The notes below the pieces were generated by a model. That model searched no databases, was not told the origin of the DNA, and saw only the letters and a program-made list of their open reading frames with translations. DNA of 64,000 nt from positions 62,001 through 126,000 of the forward strand of contig JAJDUJ010000011.1 of the NCBI GenBank assembly GCA_022826705.1, read 5' to 3'. The translations under genes and the position numbers were made by a program. This document shows, piece after piece, positions 24,484-32,912 of the stretch (positions are counted from its first letter, which is position 1; each line of letters starts with the position of its first letter). This DNA is from Acidimicrobiia bacterium (GTDB lineage: Bacteria; Actinomycetota; Acidimicrobiia; Acidimicrobiales; Bin134).

Positions 24484-25680
24484 ATGTCTGGAGCTCTGAG
24501 CGATATCCGGGTGATCGAAATGGGAACCCTGCTAGCCGGGCCGTTCTGCGGCCAGCAGCTGGCCGACCACGGTGCTGAGGTGATCAAGGTAGAGCCGCCG
24601 GGCACCGGCGACCCCATGCGGGTGTGGGGCCAGGAGAAGGCCGACGGCAAGTCGCTGTGGTGGCCGGTGGTGGGCCGGGGGAAGAAGTCGGTCACCATCA
24701 ACCTGCGGGAGGCCGCCGGCCAGGATCTGGTGCGCCAACTGGCGGCCAATGCCGATGTGCTGGTGGAGAACTTCCGCCCCGGCACGCTGGAGAAGTGGGG
24801 CCTGTCGCCTGCGGAGCTCCACGCCGTCAACCCCCGGCTGATCATCACCCGGGTTTCGGGGTACGGGCAGTCGGGGCCGTATACGTCCCAGCCCGGCTTC
24901 GGCGCCATAGGCGAGGCCATAGGCGGCATCCGCTACACCACCGGCGATCCCGAGAAGATGCCCAGCCGCACCGGCATCAGCATCGGCGACACACTCACCG
25001 CCATGTTCGCCACCATCGGAACCCTCAACGCCCTCCACGCCCGCCAGCGCACCGGCAAGGGGCAGGTGGTGGATGCCGCCTTGTACGAGTCGGTGCTCGC
25101 GGTTATGGAGTCGCTGCTAACCGAGTACCACGTGGCCGGGTTCATTCGAGAGCGCACCGGTTCGATGATTCCCAATATCGCGCCGGCCAACGTCTACCCC
25201 ACTCGCGACGGCAAAATGCATCTGATCTCCGGCAACCAGGACACCGTGTGGAGGCGGCTGGCCGAGGCGATGGGCCGCCCCGAGCTGGGCGAGGATCCCC
25301 GCTACGCCACCCACCTCGCCCGGGGCGACAACCAGCTTGAGCTCGACGAGCTGATCGCCGAATGGACCGCCACCGTCGACGCCGAGGACCTGCACCGGCT
25401 GCTGAACGAGCACGGCGTGCCCAACGGCCAGATGTACCGTGCTCCCGAGATGCTGGCCGACGAGCACTTCGCCGCCCGCCAGGCCATTGCCTGGGTGAAC
25501 AGCCCCGACTTCGGCTCCATCCCCATGCAGAACGTGGTGCCCAAGCTGTCGGACACCCCTGGAGAAATCGAATGGTCGGGCCCGTCGCTGGGCGAGCACA
25601 ACCAAGAGGTGTTCGGTGGCATCCTCGGATTAGACGATGATGCGGTCGGCCAACTCCGAGCCGACGGTGTCATCGGATGA
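24484..25680 (+). CDS. Class III CoA-transferase (CaiB/BaiF family), copy 2
   Basis: A 398-residue paralogue of the enzyme at 18614, with IRVIEMGTLLAGPFCGQ, GAEVIKVEPPGTGDPMR, ENFRPGTLEKWGL, GYGQSGPYTSQPGFG and the catalytic Asp in SIGDTLTAMF. A strong GGGGGAG ribosome site precedes ATG 24484, which matches the family N-terminus; the longer upstream frame is not supported. Followed 13 bases later by the amidase gene. Having two family-III transferases beside both a CitE-like and an HMGL-like lyase suggests two acids are activated and cleaved. Confidence 0.88.
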   Translation: MSGALSDIRVIEMGTLLAGPFCGQQLADHGAEVIKVEPPGTGDPMRVWGQEKADGKSLWWPVVGRGKKSVTINLREAAGQDLVRQLAANADVLVENFRPGTLEKWGLSPAELHAVNPRLIITRVSGYGQSGPYTSQPGFGAIGEAIGGIRYTTGDPEKMPSRTGISIGDTLTAMFATIGTLNALHARQRTGKGQVVDAALYESVLAVMESLLTEYHVAGFIRERTGSMIPNIAPANVYPTRDGKMHLISGNQDTVWRRLAEAMGRPELGEDPRYATHLARGDNQLELDELIAEWTATVDAEDLHRLLNEHGVPNGQMYRAPEMLADEHFAARQAIAWVNSPDFGSIPMQNVVPKLSDTPGEIEWSGPSLGEHNQEVFGGILGLDDDAVGQLRADGVIG

Positions 25681-25693
25681 AGGGTGAGCGCTA

Positions 25694-26326
25694 ATGACCG
25701 ATGACGGGTTGGCCGAGGACTACCGCCAGGCTGGGTTCAGCAACCGATTGGGTTTCGGCGAGCATCCCGCACTGGTGGTGGTGGACTTCTGCCAGGCGTA
25801 CTTGGACGAGCAGTCGCCGCTGTACGCCGGCGTGGAAAACGCCCGAGAGTCGTGCATTCGGATCTTGGCCGCGGCCCGCAGTGCCCGGATTCCCGTGCTG
25901 CACACGAGGGTGGAGTTCCAGCCCGGCGGCGCCGACGGCGGGATCTTCTTCCGCAAGGTCGCCGCACTGGAGTGTTTCGTTCGGGGCAACCCTCTCGCCG
26001 AATACGGCGACGGTTTGGAGCCGGCCGACGACGAGGTGGTGGTGGTCAAGCAGTACGCCTCGGGATTCTTTGGCACATCGCTGGCCTCGACGCTGACCTC
26101 CCTAGGCGTCGACATGTTGATCATCACCGGCGTGTCAACCAGCGGCTGCGTTAGGGCCACCGCCCTCGACGCCTGCCAGCACGGGTTCGTCCCCATCGTG
26201 GTGCGCGACGCCTGCGGTGACCGAGACCAGCGCGTCCACGAAGCCAACCTGTTCGACCTCGACGCCAAGTACGCCGATGTGGTGTCCGAGCAGGAGGTGC
26301 TCGACTACCTCTCGGTCAGGAAGTAA
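25694..26326 (+). CDS. Isochorismatase-fold amidohydrolase, maleamate/N-carbamoylsarcosine amidase-like
   Basis: A 210-residue cysteine hydrolase with the Asp-Lys-Cys triad: VVVDFCQAY (Asp), VVVKQYASGFFGT (Lys) and ITGVSTSGCVRATA (Cys). The GFFGT loop and STSGCVRAT block are like N-carbamoylsarcosine amidohydrolase and nicotinate-pathway maleamate amidohydrolase, which release ammonia from a carbamoyl or half-amide group. It is 13 bases after CoA-transferase copy 2. In context it would follow the cyclic amidohydrolase, turning a half-amide into a dicarboxylate. Its 3' end overlaps the convergent oxidoreductase by 11 bases. Confidence 0.83.
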   Translation: MTDDGLAEDYRQAGFSNRLGFGEHPALVVVDFCQAYLDEQSPLYAGVENARESCIRILAAARSARIPVLHTRVEFQPGGADGGIFFRKVAALECFVRGNPLAEYGDGLEPADDEVVVVKQYASGFFGTSLASTLTSLGVDMLIITGVSTSGCVRATALDACQHGFVPIVVRDACGDRDQRVHEANLFDLDAKYADVVSEQEVLDYLSVRK

Positions 26327-27251
26327 GCACCACTTTGCCGAGCTTGCCCGGGGTGGCGAAGTAGTCATAGGCGGCGGCTGCCTCAGCCAGGGGAAAGGTC
26401 CTAGCAATGGGTACCTGGATTTGACCCGAATCCACCAACGGGAGCACATGGTGCTCCACCTGCCGGGCGACGGCGGCCCGTTGCTCCAGGGGGCGGGGCC
26501 GCAGAGTGGAGGCAAAGAGCCGGAGCCGCTTGACCATGAGCAGTGCCAGATTCAGCGTGATCTCCGACCCCGCGCCCACGCCGATCACCACAATGCGCCC
26601 TTCGGTGGCCAGGGCTTTCAGGTTGGCGGGCCAGTTGGGGGCGCCAACCAGCTCGAGGATCACGTCGAACGGGCCGGCGTCGATGAAGTCCGCTGGGTCG
26701 ATGGCGTGCGCCCCCAATTCGGCTACCGAGTTGCGAGAGTCGGGGTTGCGCACAGTTGCGGTCACCAGGGCGCCGGCGGCCGAGGCGAGCTGCACGGCGG
26801 CCACGCCCACCCCGCCGGCCGCGCCGTGGATACACACCCGCTCCCCCATGCCCAGGCCGGCCTGGGTGAACAGGGCATCGTGGGCGGTGGCGAACACCTC
26901 GGGAAATCCCCCGGCGCTTTCCCAATCCATCGACTCGGGCACCGGCAGGGACAACTGCTCATCTACTACGCACTGCTCAGCCTGGCCTCCCCCCTGGACC
27001 ACCGCCATGACCCGGTCGCCCACCGAGTACCGCTGGCAGCCCGGACCGGTGGCCACCACCTCGCCGGCCATCTCCAGCCCTCCGGTGGTCGGCGCACCGG
27101 GCGGCGGGGGATAGCCGCCTCGGGCCTGGGTTATGTCGGCCCCGTTCAGTCCTGCGGCCCGAACCGCAACCAGCAGCTGCCGGTGGCCTGGTTCCGGGTC
27201 GTCTACCTCGCCGATTGTCGCCTGGCCATCCTCAAATACCACCGCTCGCAT
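26316..27251 (-). CDS. Zinc-free MDR quinone oxidoreductase
   Basis: A 311-residue NADPH:quinone reductase-like medium-chain dehydrogenase: MRAVVFEDG start, GLEMAGEVVATG, GDRVMAV, GAAGGVGVAAVQLA cofactor motif and a C-terminal GKLGKVVL end. The zinc ligands of alcohol dehydrogenases are absent, so it probably reduces quinones or conjugated enones. The frame stays open far upstream, but the ATG at 27251 matches the family start and the extension is antisense to the HD and dcd genes. Whether it belongs to the catabolic cluster is unclear. Confidence 0.85.
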   Translation of the reverse strand: MRAVVFEDGQATIGEVDDPEPGHRQLLVAVRAAGLNGADITQARGGYPPPPGAPTTGGLEMAGEVVATGPGCQRYSVGDRVMAVVQGGGQAEQCVVDEQLSLPVPESMDWESAGGFPEVFATAHDALFTQAGLGMGERVCIHGAAGGVGVAAVQLASAAGALVTATVRNPDSRNSVAELGAHAIDPADFIDAGPFDVILELVGAPNWPANLKALATEGRIVVIGVGAGSEITLNLALLMVKRLRLFASTLRPRPLEQRAAVARQVEHHVLPLVDSGQIQVPIARTFPLAEAAAAYDYFATPGKLGKVVLTS

Positions 27252-27326
27252 CAGCCCTGCAATGTAGTGGTCAAAACGGCCAATTGCGGGGGTGTCGTTG
27301 TGACATCCATGTCGTAGGCTTCGGGC

Positions 27327-27881
27327 ATGGCCACGCTGACTCAAGCCACGTTCACCCGCATGGACGAGTCCACTGCTGAGGACTGGGCGGCAAGCGTCCC
27401 AGCCCACCAATACCTCGAAGAGCGGATAGCCGACCGGGTGTTGCGAGAGCTTCAGGATCTGGCCTCCGGGCCCCAGGGATTCGCCGTCGACCGGCTGGTC
27501 CACAGCATCCAGACCGCCCACCGGGCCGAGAAGGCCGGGCGCGACGACGAGTACTTGGTATGCGCGTTGGTCCACGACATCGGCGACCTGCTCACCCCCC
27601 ACAACCACCCCGATCTGGCCGCGGCCATCCTCAAGCCGTTCGTATCGGAAGCCAATCTGTGGATGGTGCAGATGCACGGTGTTTTCCAGGGCTACTACTT
27701 CTGGCACCACGTAGGCCTGGACCGCAACAGCCGCGACGCCTACACCGACCACCCCCACTACGACCGCTGCGCCGAGTTCTGCGCCGAGTACGACATGCCT
27801 GCGTTCGACCCCTCCTACCCCACGCCACCGCTTGAGCACTACGAGCCGCTGGTTCGCAGCTTCTTCGCCCCCAAAGCGTGA
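27327..27881 (+). CDS. HD-domain protein, possibly di-iron oxygenase-like
   Basis: A 184-residue all-helical protein with VDRLVHSIQTAHRAEKAG, then CALVHDIGD (the HD pair) and MHGVFQGYYFWHHVGLDRNSRD, giving further metal-ligand His residues. The arrangement (HSxQ, DDE, HDxG, HGxFQ) resembles the PhnZ/TmpB and inositol oxygenase branch of HD proteins, which use two irons and oxygen, more than nucleotide phosphohydrolases. Substrate unknown. It stands alone, divergent from the quinone oxidoreductase. Confidence 0.65.
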   Translation: MATLTQATFTRMDESTAEDWAASVPAHQYLEERIADRVLRELQDLASGPQGFAVDRLVHSIQTAHRAEKAGRDDEYLVCALVHDIGDLLTPHNHPDLAAAILKPFVSEANLWMVQMHGVFQGYYFWHHVGLDRNSRDAYTDHPHYDRCAEFCAEYDMPAFDPSYPTPPLEHYEPLVRSFFAPKA

Positions 27882-27920
27882 TGGCGACCGGCGAAGCCGT
27901 ATCCGAGTGGCCTCGCTGAC

Positions 27921-28481
27921 ATGATCCTCTCCGACGTATCCATCGGCAAGGAACTGGAGGCGGGCCGCATCGAGATCGAGCCGCTGGCCGACGGCGCCAT
28001 CCAACCCTCGTCGGTCGACCTGCGCATCGACCGTCACTTCCGGGTGTTCCGCAATCACACCGAGGGGCTCATCGACGTCAAGAAGAATATGGACGCCCTC
28101 ACCGAGCCAGTGGAGATCGAATCCGACGGGGTGTTCATCCTCCACCCCGGCGAGTTCGTGCTGGGATCCACCCTGGAGCGGGTTCGAATCCCCGACGACC
28201 TGGTGGCCCGGCTGGAGGGCAAGTCGTCGCTCGGCCGTCTCGGGCTGCTGATCCACTCCACCGCCGGGTTCGTGGACGCTGGGTGGAACGGCCGCCTCAC
28301 CTTGGAACTGTCCAACGTGGCCACCCTGCCCATCACCCTGTACGCCGGGATGAAGATCGGCCAGATCTCCTTCATCCGCATGACCACCCCCGCCGAGAAC
28401 CCCTACGGCTCTTCCGAGGCCGGCTCCAAGTACCAAGACCAAGCTGGCCCCATTCCTTCCCGCTACTGGAAGAACTGGTAG
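27921..28481 (+). CDS. dcd: dCTP deaminase (possibly bifunctional with dUTPase)
   Basis: A 186-residue trimeric deaminase: ILSDVSI start, PSSVDLRI, FVLGSTLE, ARLEGKSSLGRLGL, the signature HSTAGFVDAGWNG and a KYQDQ...PSRYW C-terminal end. It converts dCTP toward dUTP/dUMP for thymidylate synthesis; actinobacterial homologues such as the Mycobacterium enzyme do both deamination and pyrophosphate release. Length is normal for the family. No obvious operon partner: the next gene is an oxidase with its own ribosome site. Confidence 0.95.
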   Translation: MILSDVSIGKELEAGRIEIEPLADGAIQPSSVDLRIDRHFRVFRNHTEGLIDVKKNMDALTEPVEIESDGVFILHPGEFVLGSTLERVRIPDDLVARLEGKSSLGRLGLLIHSTAGFVDAGWNGRLTLELSNVATLPITLYAGMKIGQISFIRMTTPAENPYGSSEAGSKYQDQAGPIPSRYWKNW

Positions 28482-28560
28482 GAACATCGCTGTCTGGCAT
28501 CATCCGATTTGAGCCGATGCCGCTTTGGTTGATCAGCCGACAATTCAAGGGAGATGCCTG

Positions 28561-29952
28561 ATGACGCTGATCGACGAGCTCGCTGAACTGCTGGGCGATG
28601 GTCTCCTTCTCGACGACGATGCCCGCAGAAGTCGAGCCCGCGATACCTGGCCCCGCTCGGAGTTCGACCAGTGGCAGGGGCAGTTGCATTTGCCCAAGGC
28701 AGTGGCGATGCCGTCGACAGCTGAACAAGTGGCTGCGACCGTGCAGTTGTGCCGGACCCACGGGGTACCCATGATTCCCCGGGGCGCCGGATCGGGCTGC
28801 GTGGGCGGTGTTTTGGCATCATCCGACTCGGTGGTGATCAGCACCGAGCGCTTGAGCGGGCTGCGGTGGCTCGACCCGGTGGACGGCCTGGCGGCGTTCG
28901 GAGCAGGTGCGATGGGGATCGACGCCGAGAACCGGGTGCGGGAGAACGGCTTCACCATCGGTCACTGGCCCCAGTCGATCGAGGTTTCCTCGGTGGGCGG
29001 GTGGGTGGCCACCCGGGCGTCGGGCCAGTACTCCACCGCCTACGGCAACATCGAGGACATCGTCTACTCGGTGGAGGCTGTGTTGCCTGATGGGTCGATC
29101 TATCGGTCGCGGCCCACTCCCCGAGCGTCGGCCGGCCCCGATCTGCGCCAGCTTCTGTTGGGAAGCGAGGGCACGCTCGGAATCATCACCGAGGTGACCT
29201 TCTCGCTGCGCCCGCTCCCCGAGCCGGGAGTGCGCCAGGCGTTCCACTTCGAGGACATGAGCGCGGGAATCGACGCGGTGCGCAGTGTGATCGTGCCCGG
29301 TTGGCGGCCCCCGGTAGTGCGCCTGTACGACGCGGGCGAGACACGCCGCCACTTCCGCGACCACGTGCCCAAAGGCCGCTGCGCGGCCATCTTCTTGCAC
29401 GAGGGACCGACAGGACACGCCGCGCTGGAGGCCACCGCAGTAGCCGAGCTGTGCCGAACGGGTGGTGGAGAGCCGGCTGATCCCGGTGCGGTGGACCACT
29501 GGTTCGAGCACCGCAACACCGTGCCCACTTGGACCGAGCTCTTCGAGCAGGGCCTGGTGGCCGACACCATCGAGGTGGCCACCGGTTGGCGCCACCTGGC
29601 CCGGCTCTACACCGCGGTCGTCGAGGCCATCAGTGCGGTGCCCACGGTGATCGCGGCCACGGCCCACACCTCGCATGCCTACCAGTCCGGGGCCAACCTC
29701 TACTTCACCTTCGCCGCCCAGCCGTCTGATCCCGACGAGTACCAGTCGGTCTACGACGCCTGCTGGACCGCCGCCATGGGGGCGGCTGTCGACTGCGGTG
29801 CCGGAATCGCCCACCACCACGGTATCGGCCGCGTCCGCCGCCCCTGGATGGCCGACGAGCACGGCGACGCCGGCATCGGCGTCCTGCGAGCCGTCAAACA
29901 GGCCCTCGACCCCCAAAACCTCATGAACCCCGGCGTCCTCATCCCTGACTGA
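28561..29952 (+). CDS. FAD-binding oxidase, alkyl-DHAP synthase/glycolate-oxidase-like
   Basis: A 463-residue flavoprotein of the FAD-binding type 4 (PCMH) family. The FAD-binding part has VAMPSTAEQVAATVQLCRTH, PRGAGSGCVGG and SVGGWVATRASGQYSTAYGN, then LLLGSEGTLGIITEV; the C-terminal cap ends HHHGIGRVRRPWM...LDPQNLMNPG, as in alkyldihydroxyacetonephosphate synthase-like oxidases and D-lactate/glycolate oxidases. The HHH/GIG motif near the end lines the active site. ATG 28561 follows an AGGGAG ribosome site and was preferred over GTG 28525. Substrate unknown; likely a 2-hydroxyacid or ether lipid precursor. Confidence 0.8.
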   Translation: MTLIDELAELLGDGLLLDDDARRSRARDTWPRSEFDQWQGQLHLPKAVAMPSTAEQVAATVQLCRTHGVPMIPRGAGSGCVGGVLASSDSVVISTERLSGLRWLDPVDGLAAFGAGAMGIDAENRVRENGFTIGHWPQSIEVSSVGGWVATRASGQYSTAYGNIEDIVYSVEAVLPDGSIYRSRPTPRASAGPDLRQLLLGSEGTLGIITEVTFSLRPLPEPGVRQAFHFEDMSAGIDAVRSVIVPGWRPPVVRLYDAGETRRHFRDHVPKGRCAAIFLHEGPTGHAALEATAVAELCRTGGGEPADPGAVDHWFEHRNTVPTWTELFEQGLVADTIEVATGWRHLARLYTAVVEAISAVPTVIAATAHTSHAYQSGANLYFTFAAQPSDPDEYQSVYDACWTAAMGAAVDCGAGIAHHHGIGRVRRPWMADEHGDAGIGVLRAVKQALDPQNLMNPGVLIPD

Positions 29953-29963
29953 GGATCAGCCAC

Positions 29964-30743
29964 CTACACCGACCGCAGCATGGCGACACCCATGCACCGT
30001 CCCGCTCTGCCGGACTGACCGCGATGGGTGAAGAATCGCCGGGCGTCCAGCGTGTCCATCCGACAGTCTTCAATGTTCTTGAGCCATACACCGGCATCGA
30101 GCAGCTGCTGTTTGACCATGAACGGGATATCGAGGTGCGGCTTCTCCCCCACGTCGTAGAGCACCGCCGGTTGCTGATGGAACTCTCCTTCGGCCTGCAT
30201 GGCTTCGTTCATAGAGACTTCGAGGGAGAGCGGTTGCAGGCAGGGCCCGATTCCGGCCTGGATATCCCGTGGTCGACTGCCGAACTCCCGAACCATGGTC
30301 TCGACAGCCTTCTGGGCGATGCGACCAACCGCTCCGCGCCATCCCACGTGAACGATGCCGATGGCCGGTTGAGTAGGGTCGTAGAGCACCACCGGAGCAC
30401 AGTCGGCCACCAGGACGGCCATAGGGAGATTTGGCGTGCTGGTTACCAGAGCATCGCAGGCGGCCACCCCTAATTCCGCCGAATCGGCCCCCCGACCCCT
30501 GTCCTGCTCGCCGACAACCTTTACCCGAACCCCATGCACCTGGCGGGGCACCACCAAGTCCCGGAAATCGAAGCCGAGGTTGTCGCCCGCGACCTTGCGG
30601 TTGGCGACAACCCGCGCCGTGTCGTCCCCCACCTCGAAGCTCAGGTTCAGGCTGGCCAGCTCCCCTGTGCTCACCCCACCGTCACGGCCCGTGACCGCGG
30701 CCAGCGCCTGATCACTGTCGAAGCTAAACCGGATTGCATCCAT
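29964..30743 (-). CDS. Purine nucleoside phosphorylase/laccase-domain protein (YfiH/PgeF family)
   Basis: A 259-residue member of the COG1496 family (formerly polyphenol oxidase): TGRDGGVSTGE start, PRQVHG with metal His, VLVADCAPVVLYD with the conserved Asp-Cys, HVGWRG and GIGPCLQ. Bacterial members have been described as purine nucleoside phosphorylases/adenosine deaminases and as PgeF, linked to peptidoglycan editing. It is usually located beside ftsZ; here it stands alone, convergent with the FAD oxidase by 11 bases. Confidence 0.88.
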   Translation of the reverse strand: MDAIRFSFDSDQALAAVTGRDGGVSTGELASLNLSFEVGDDTARVVANRKVAGDNLGFDFRDLVVPRQVHGVRVKVVGEQDRGRGADSAELGVAACDALVTSTPNLPMAVLVADCAPVVLYDPTQPAIGIVHVGWRGAVGRIAQKAVETMVREFGSRPRDIQAGIGPCLQPLSLEVSMNEAMQAEGEFHQQPAVLYDVGEKPHLDIPFMVKQQLLDAGVWLKNIEDCRMDTLDARRFFTHRGQSGRAGRCMGVAMLRSV

Positions 30744-30807
30744 TCGTGTTCCTCACGACGAACCGGTCAAAATCGTACGGCAAGTGGAGTTCCCACAGGA
30801 GCAGATC

Positions 30808-31809
30808 ATGCATGAATCCCCGGTGTGGTCCTCGCCGGTCTTGCGGTCGGTACGCGGGGTGGTCGAGCGCTCCCTACACGTTCGCACGTCGGTTGAGGTA
30901 ATCGAGCAAGTGGCCTCGTGGATGGCCTACGAGGAATTCGCCTTTCCGTCTGGCGCTGTCGATGAGGCAATCAGCGACCGGACCGACCCGGAAGAGATCA
31001 TCGACGTCTCGTTCTTCTACGCGGTCATGAACTTTGCCTTCACCGACTTCGACTCCGGGGTGAAGTTCGCCGCCGAATATGGGGGTCGCACCTGGTCGGA
31101 TAGCGAGGGCATGTTCGCCTGCGTTGCCCAGGCGTTGGACGACGGCGTACCGCTGGCCGACGGCGCCTACCTGGCCGAGATCAGTCGAGCCGAACTGGGA
31201 CGCGTGTTCAGCGGGAACATCGAGATCCCCATGCTCGACGAACGGGTCGAGATCCTCAACGCCGCGGGGCAAGTTCTGGCCGAGCGCTACGACGGCAATG
31301 CTCACCGGTTCGTCGCCGACTGTGCGCCCGCCATGTACGACGCGGGCAACGGTCTGTTGGAGCGGCTCGTGGCGGAGTTCCCCCGGTTCAACGACGTCAG
31401 CACCCACGATGGCCATGAGGTGCAGTTGCACAAGCTGGCCCAGCTCTGGCTGTGGCAACTGCACATGGCGCTGGCCGGCGATGGTTCCTTCGCAGTCGCT
31501 GACCTGGATCGGATGACGGCGTTCGCCGACTACATCGTCCCCGTCGCCCTGCGGCTCATGGACATATTGTCCTACGCCCCAGAGCTGGAAGCTGCCATCA
31601 ACAGAGGTGAGCTAATCGCTGCGGACAGCCCTGAAGAAGTGGAGATCCGAGCCCACACTTTGTACGCCACCGCCCTGCTCACCGACGCCATCAACCAGAT
31701 CCGCCCACCGTCGGCGGCACTCGTAGTCCCCCAAGTGGACTTCCGGCTCTGGAAGGCGTACCACGCCACCTTCTGGCCCCACCACCTAACCCGCACCATC
31801 ATGTACTGA
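30808..31809 (+). CDS. Queuosine 5'-phosphate N-glycosylase/hydrolase (Qng1, DUF2419)
   Basis: A 333-residue protein that follows the queuosine salvage family closely: VSFFYAVMNFAF near the start, a W...GMFACVAQALDDGVPL segment, LDERVEILNAAG, then FADYIVPVALRLMDIL, EVEIRAHTLYATALL, and the C-terminal PHHLTRTIMY, which matches the PHHRTRSIxY end of Qng1. The enzyme releases queuine from queuosine 5'-phosphate so it can be reused for tRNA modification. AGGAG lies before ATG 30808, so the 30784 GTG was not chosen. No other queuosine gene is in the window. Confidence 0.85.
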   Translation: MHESPVWSSPVLRSVRGVVERSLHVRTSVEVIEQVASWMAYEEFAFPSGAVDEAISDRTDPEEIIDVSFFYAVMNFAFTDFDSGVKFAAEYGGRTWSDSEGMFACVAQALDDGVPLADGAYLAEISRAELGRVFSGNIEIPMLDERVEILNAAGQVLAERYDGNAHRFVADCAPAMYDAGNGLLERLVAEFPRFNDVSTHDGHEVQLHKLAQLWLWQLHMALAGDGSFAVADLDRMTAFADYIVPVALRLMDILSYAPELEAAINRGELIAADSPEEVEIRAHTLYATALLTDAINQIRPPSAALVVPQVDFRLWKAYHATFWPHHLTRTIMY

Positions 31810-31881
31810 CCACTGGAGTCGAGGTCCTCGGGGTCTCAACAGCCCGAACACGCCCGTCGGATGTCATCAGCGCGGAGAGAG

Positions 31882-32817
31882 CTAGGAGCGGGTCGCTGCT
31901 GGGGGCAGTCTGGCTTGATAGGCGTTGGTGAGGCGGGGCCACCACCGATTCCAGAACGAGCCCGAGGTCTCGGCGAGGGCGCGATCAATCTCTTGGGCGT
32001 AGGACTGCATCAGCTGCGAATTGCGGAATAGCTCGCTATGGGTGCTGGCTACCGAGTGCGCGGCCAAGAAGGCCCGACGCGCCTCCGTGCCGGGCCATCG
32101 GTCTGGAAGGAGCTCGGTCGGCAAGAGCGGATCGTCGCGCATGACCGCTTCGGTGGCGACGATGGCCGAGACCATGGAAGCGGCCACCTGGTCGCCGTCC
32201 ATCGTTGGGGCCTGCTCGGCTATGGACGCCAATTGCCGGCCAACCACCTCGTACCGCCCGGCGAGGTCGGCCAACGGCCAAAGCCGCTCGACCAGATGCT
32301 CGTCGGACAGTTCCTCCCCGACTCGGATCGTTCGGGTGTCGAAAGTCGTCACGGCGTCGGACACCTCGAGGTGGTCGGCGAGCTGGAAGACGAAGCCAGT
32401 CAGATCGTAGGCGTGGACGTAGAGCCCCGACTGGACAGGGGCAGCCCCAAACTCGACCAGCAGGTTGCGAATCGCATCGCGGGCCCCCCGACGCCTCTCT
32501 GGAATCCCAAACCCGACCAGCCGCCAGGACCTATCCCAAGGTTCAAGCCCGGCATCGACTCGATGCGCATAGGCTGACCAGCCAAGATCCACGTCGAGAG
32601 CGGCCCGCCCCGCATCGGTCACCCAATATTCCGCTGAGCGGCCCCGACCCCCGGATTGAGTCAACAGACCCTCCCTGACAACCCGGCCGAGACAGTCGCG
32701 CATTGCCTTGTCGGAATGGCCGAGCAGGGAGGCCATCGCAAACAAGGGGCCGGCTGACACCCGACCGTTCTGGCCAATCCCCGACAGGACAAGAGCTCGG
32801 GTTGGAACAGAACTCAT
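31882..32817 (-). CDS. PaaX-like transcriptional regulator
   Basis: A 311-residue regulator of the PaaX family: N-terminal winged helix (LVLSGIG ... LLGHSDKAMRDCLGRVVREGLL), central WSAYAHRVDAGLEPWDRSWRLVGFGIPERRRGARD with the family's 'W-R-L-V-x-F-x-I-P-E-x-x-R' block, and a C-terminal helical region. PaaX proteins repress aromatic acid catabolism and bind acyl-CoA ligands. It is divergent from a Rieske oxygenase gene, which it probably controls. Confidence 0.85.
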   Translation of the reverse strand: MSSVPTRALVLSGIGQNGRVSAGPLFAMASLLGHSDKAMRDCLGRVVREGLLTQSGGRGRSAEYWVTDAGRAALDVDLGWSAYAHRVDAGLEPWDRSWRLVGFGIPERRRGARDAIRNLLVEFGAAPVQSGLYVHAYDLTGFVFQLADHLEVSDAVTTFDTRTIRVGEELSDEHLVERLWPLADLAGRYEVVGRQLASIAEQAPTMDGDQVAASMVSAIVATEAVMRDDPLLPTELLPDRWPGTEARRAFLAAHSVASTHSELFRNSQLMQSYAQEIDRALAETSGSFWNRWWPRLTNAYQARLPPAATRS

Positions 32818-32853
32818 AGGGCCACTGTGCTCCTCTCCCTCGGACTTGCCATG

Positions 32854-32893
32854 TTGTCGTATTTTATCAACGACCGTTGTATCTCTGCGACAA
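32854..32893. promoter_or_regulatory. Candidate PaaX operator: long-spaced and nested inverted repeats
   Basis: In the 95-base gap between the PaaX-like gene and the Rieske oxygenase, TTGTCG (32854-32859) and CGACAA (32888-32893) form an inverted repeat with a 28-base spacer. Inside it CAACG-AC-CGTTG (32868-32879) forms a perfect short palindrome. Long-spaced 6-base inverted repeats are known for PaaX operators. The region is locally AT-rich, fitting a divergent promoter. Confidence 0.45.
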
Positions 32894-32912
32894 TCCCGCT
32901 ACATTGCTCCCT

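Noticed and set aside
26316..28487. A 723-codon minus-strand protein ending in the quinone oxidoreductase
   Set aside because: Only the last 311 residues are a real domain; the rest is antisense to the HD and dCTP deaminase genes.
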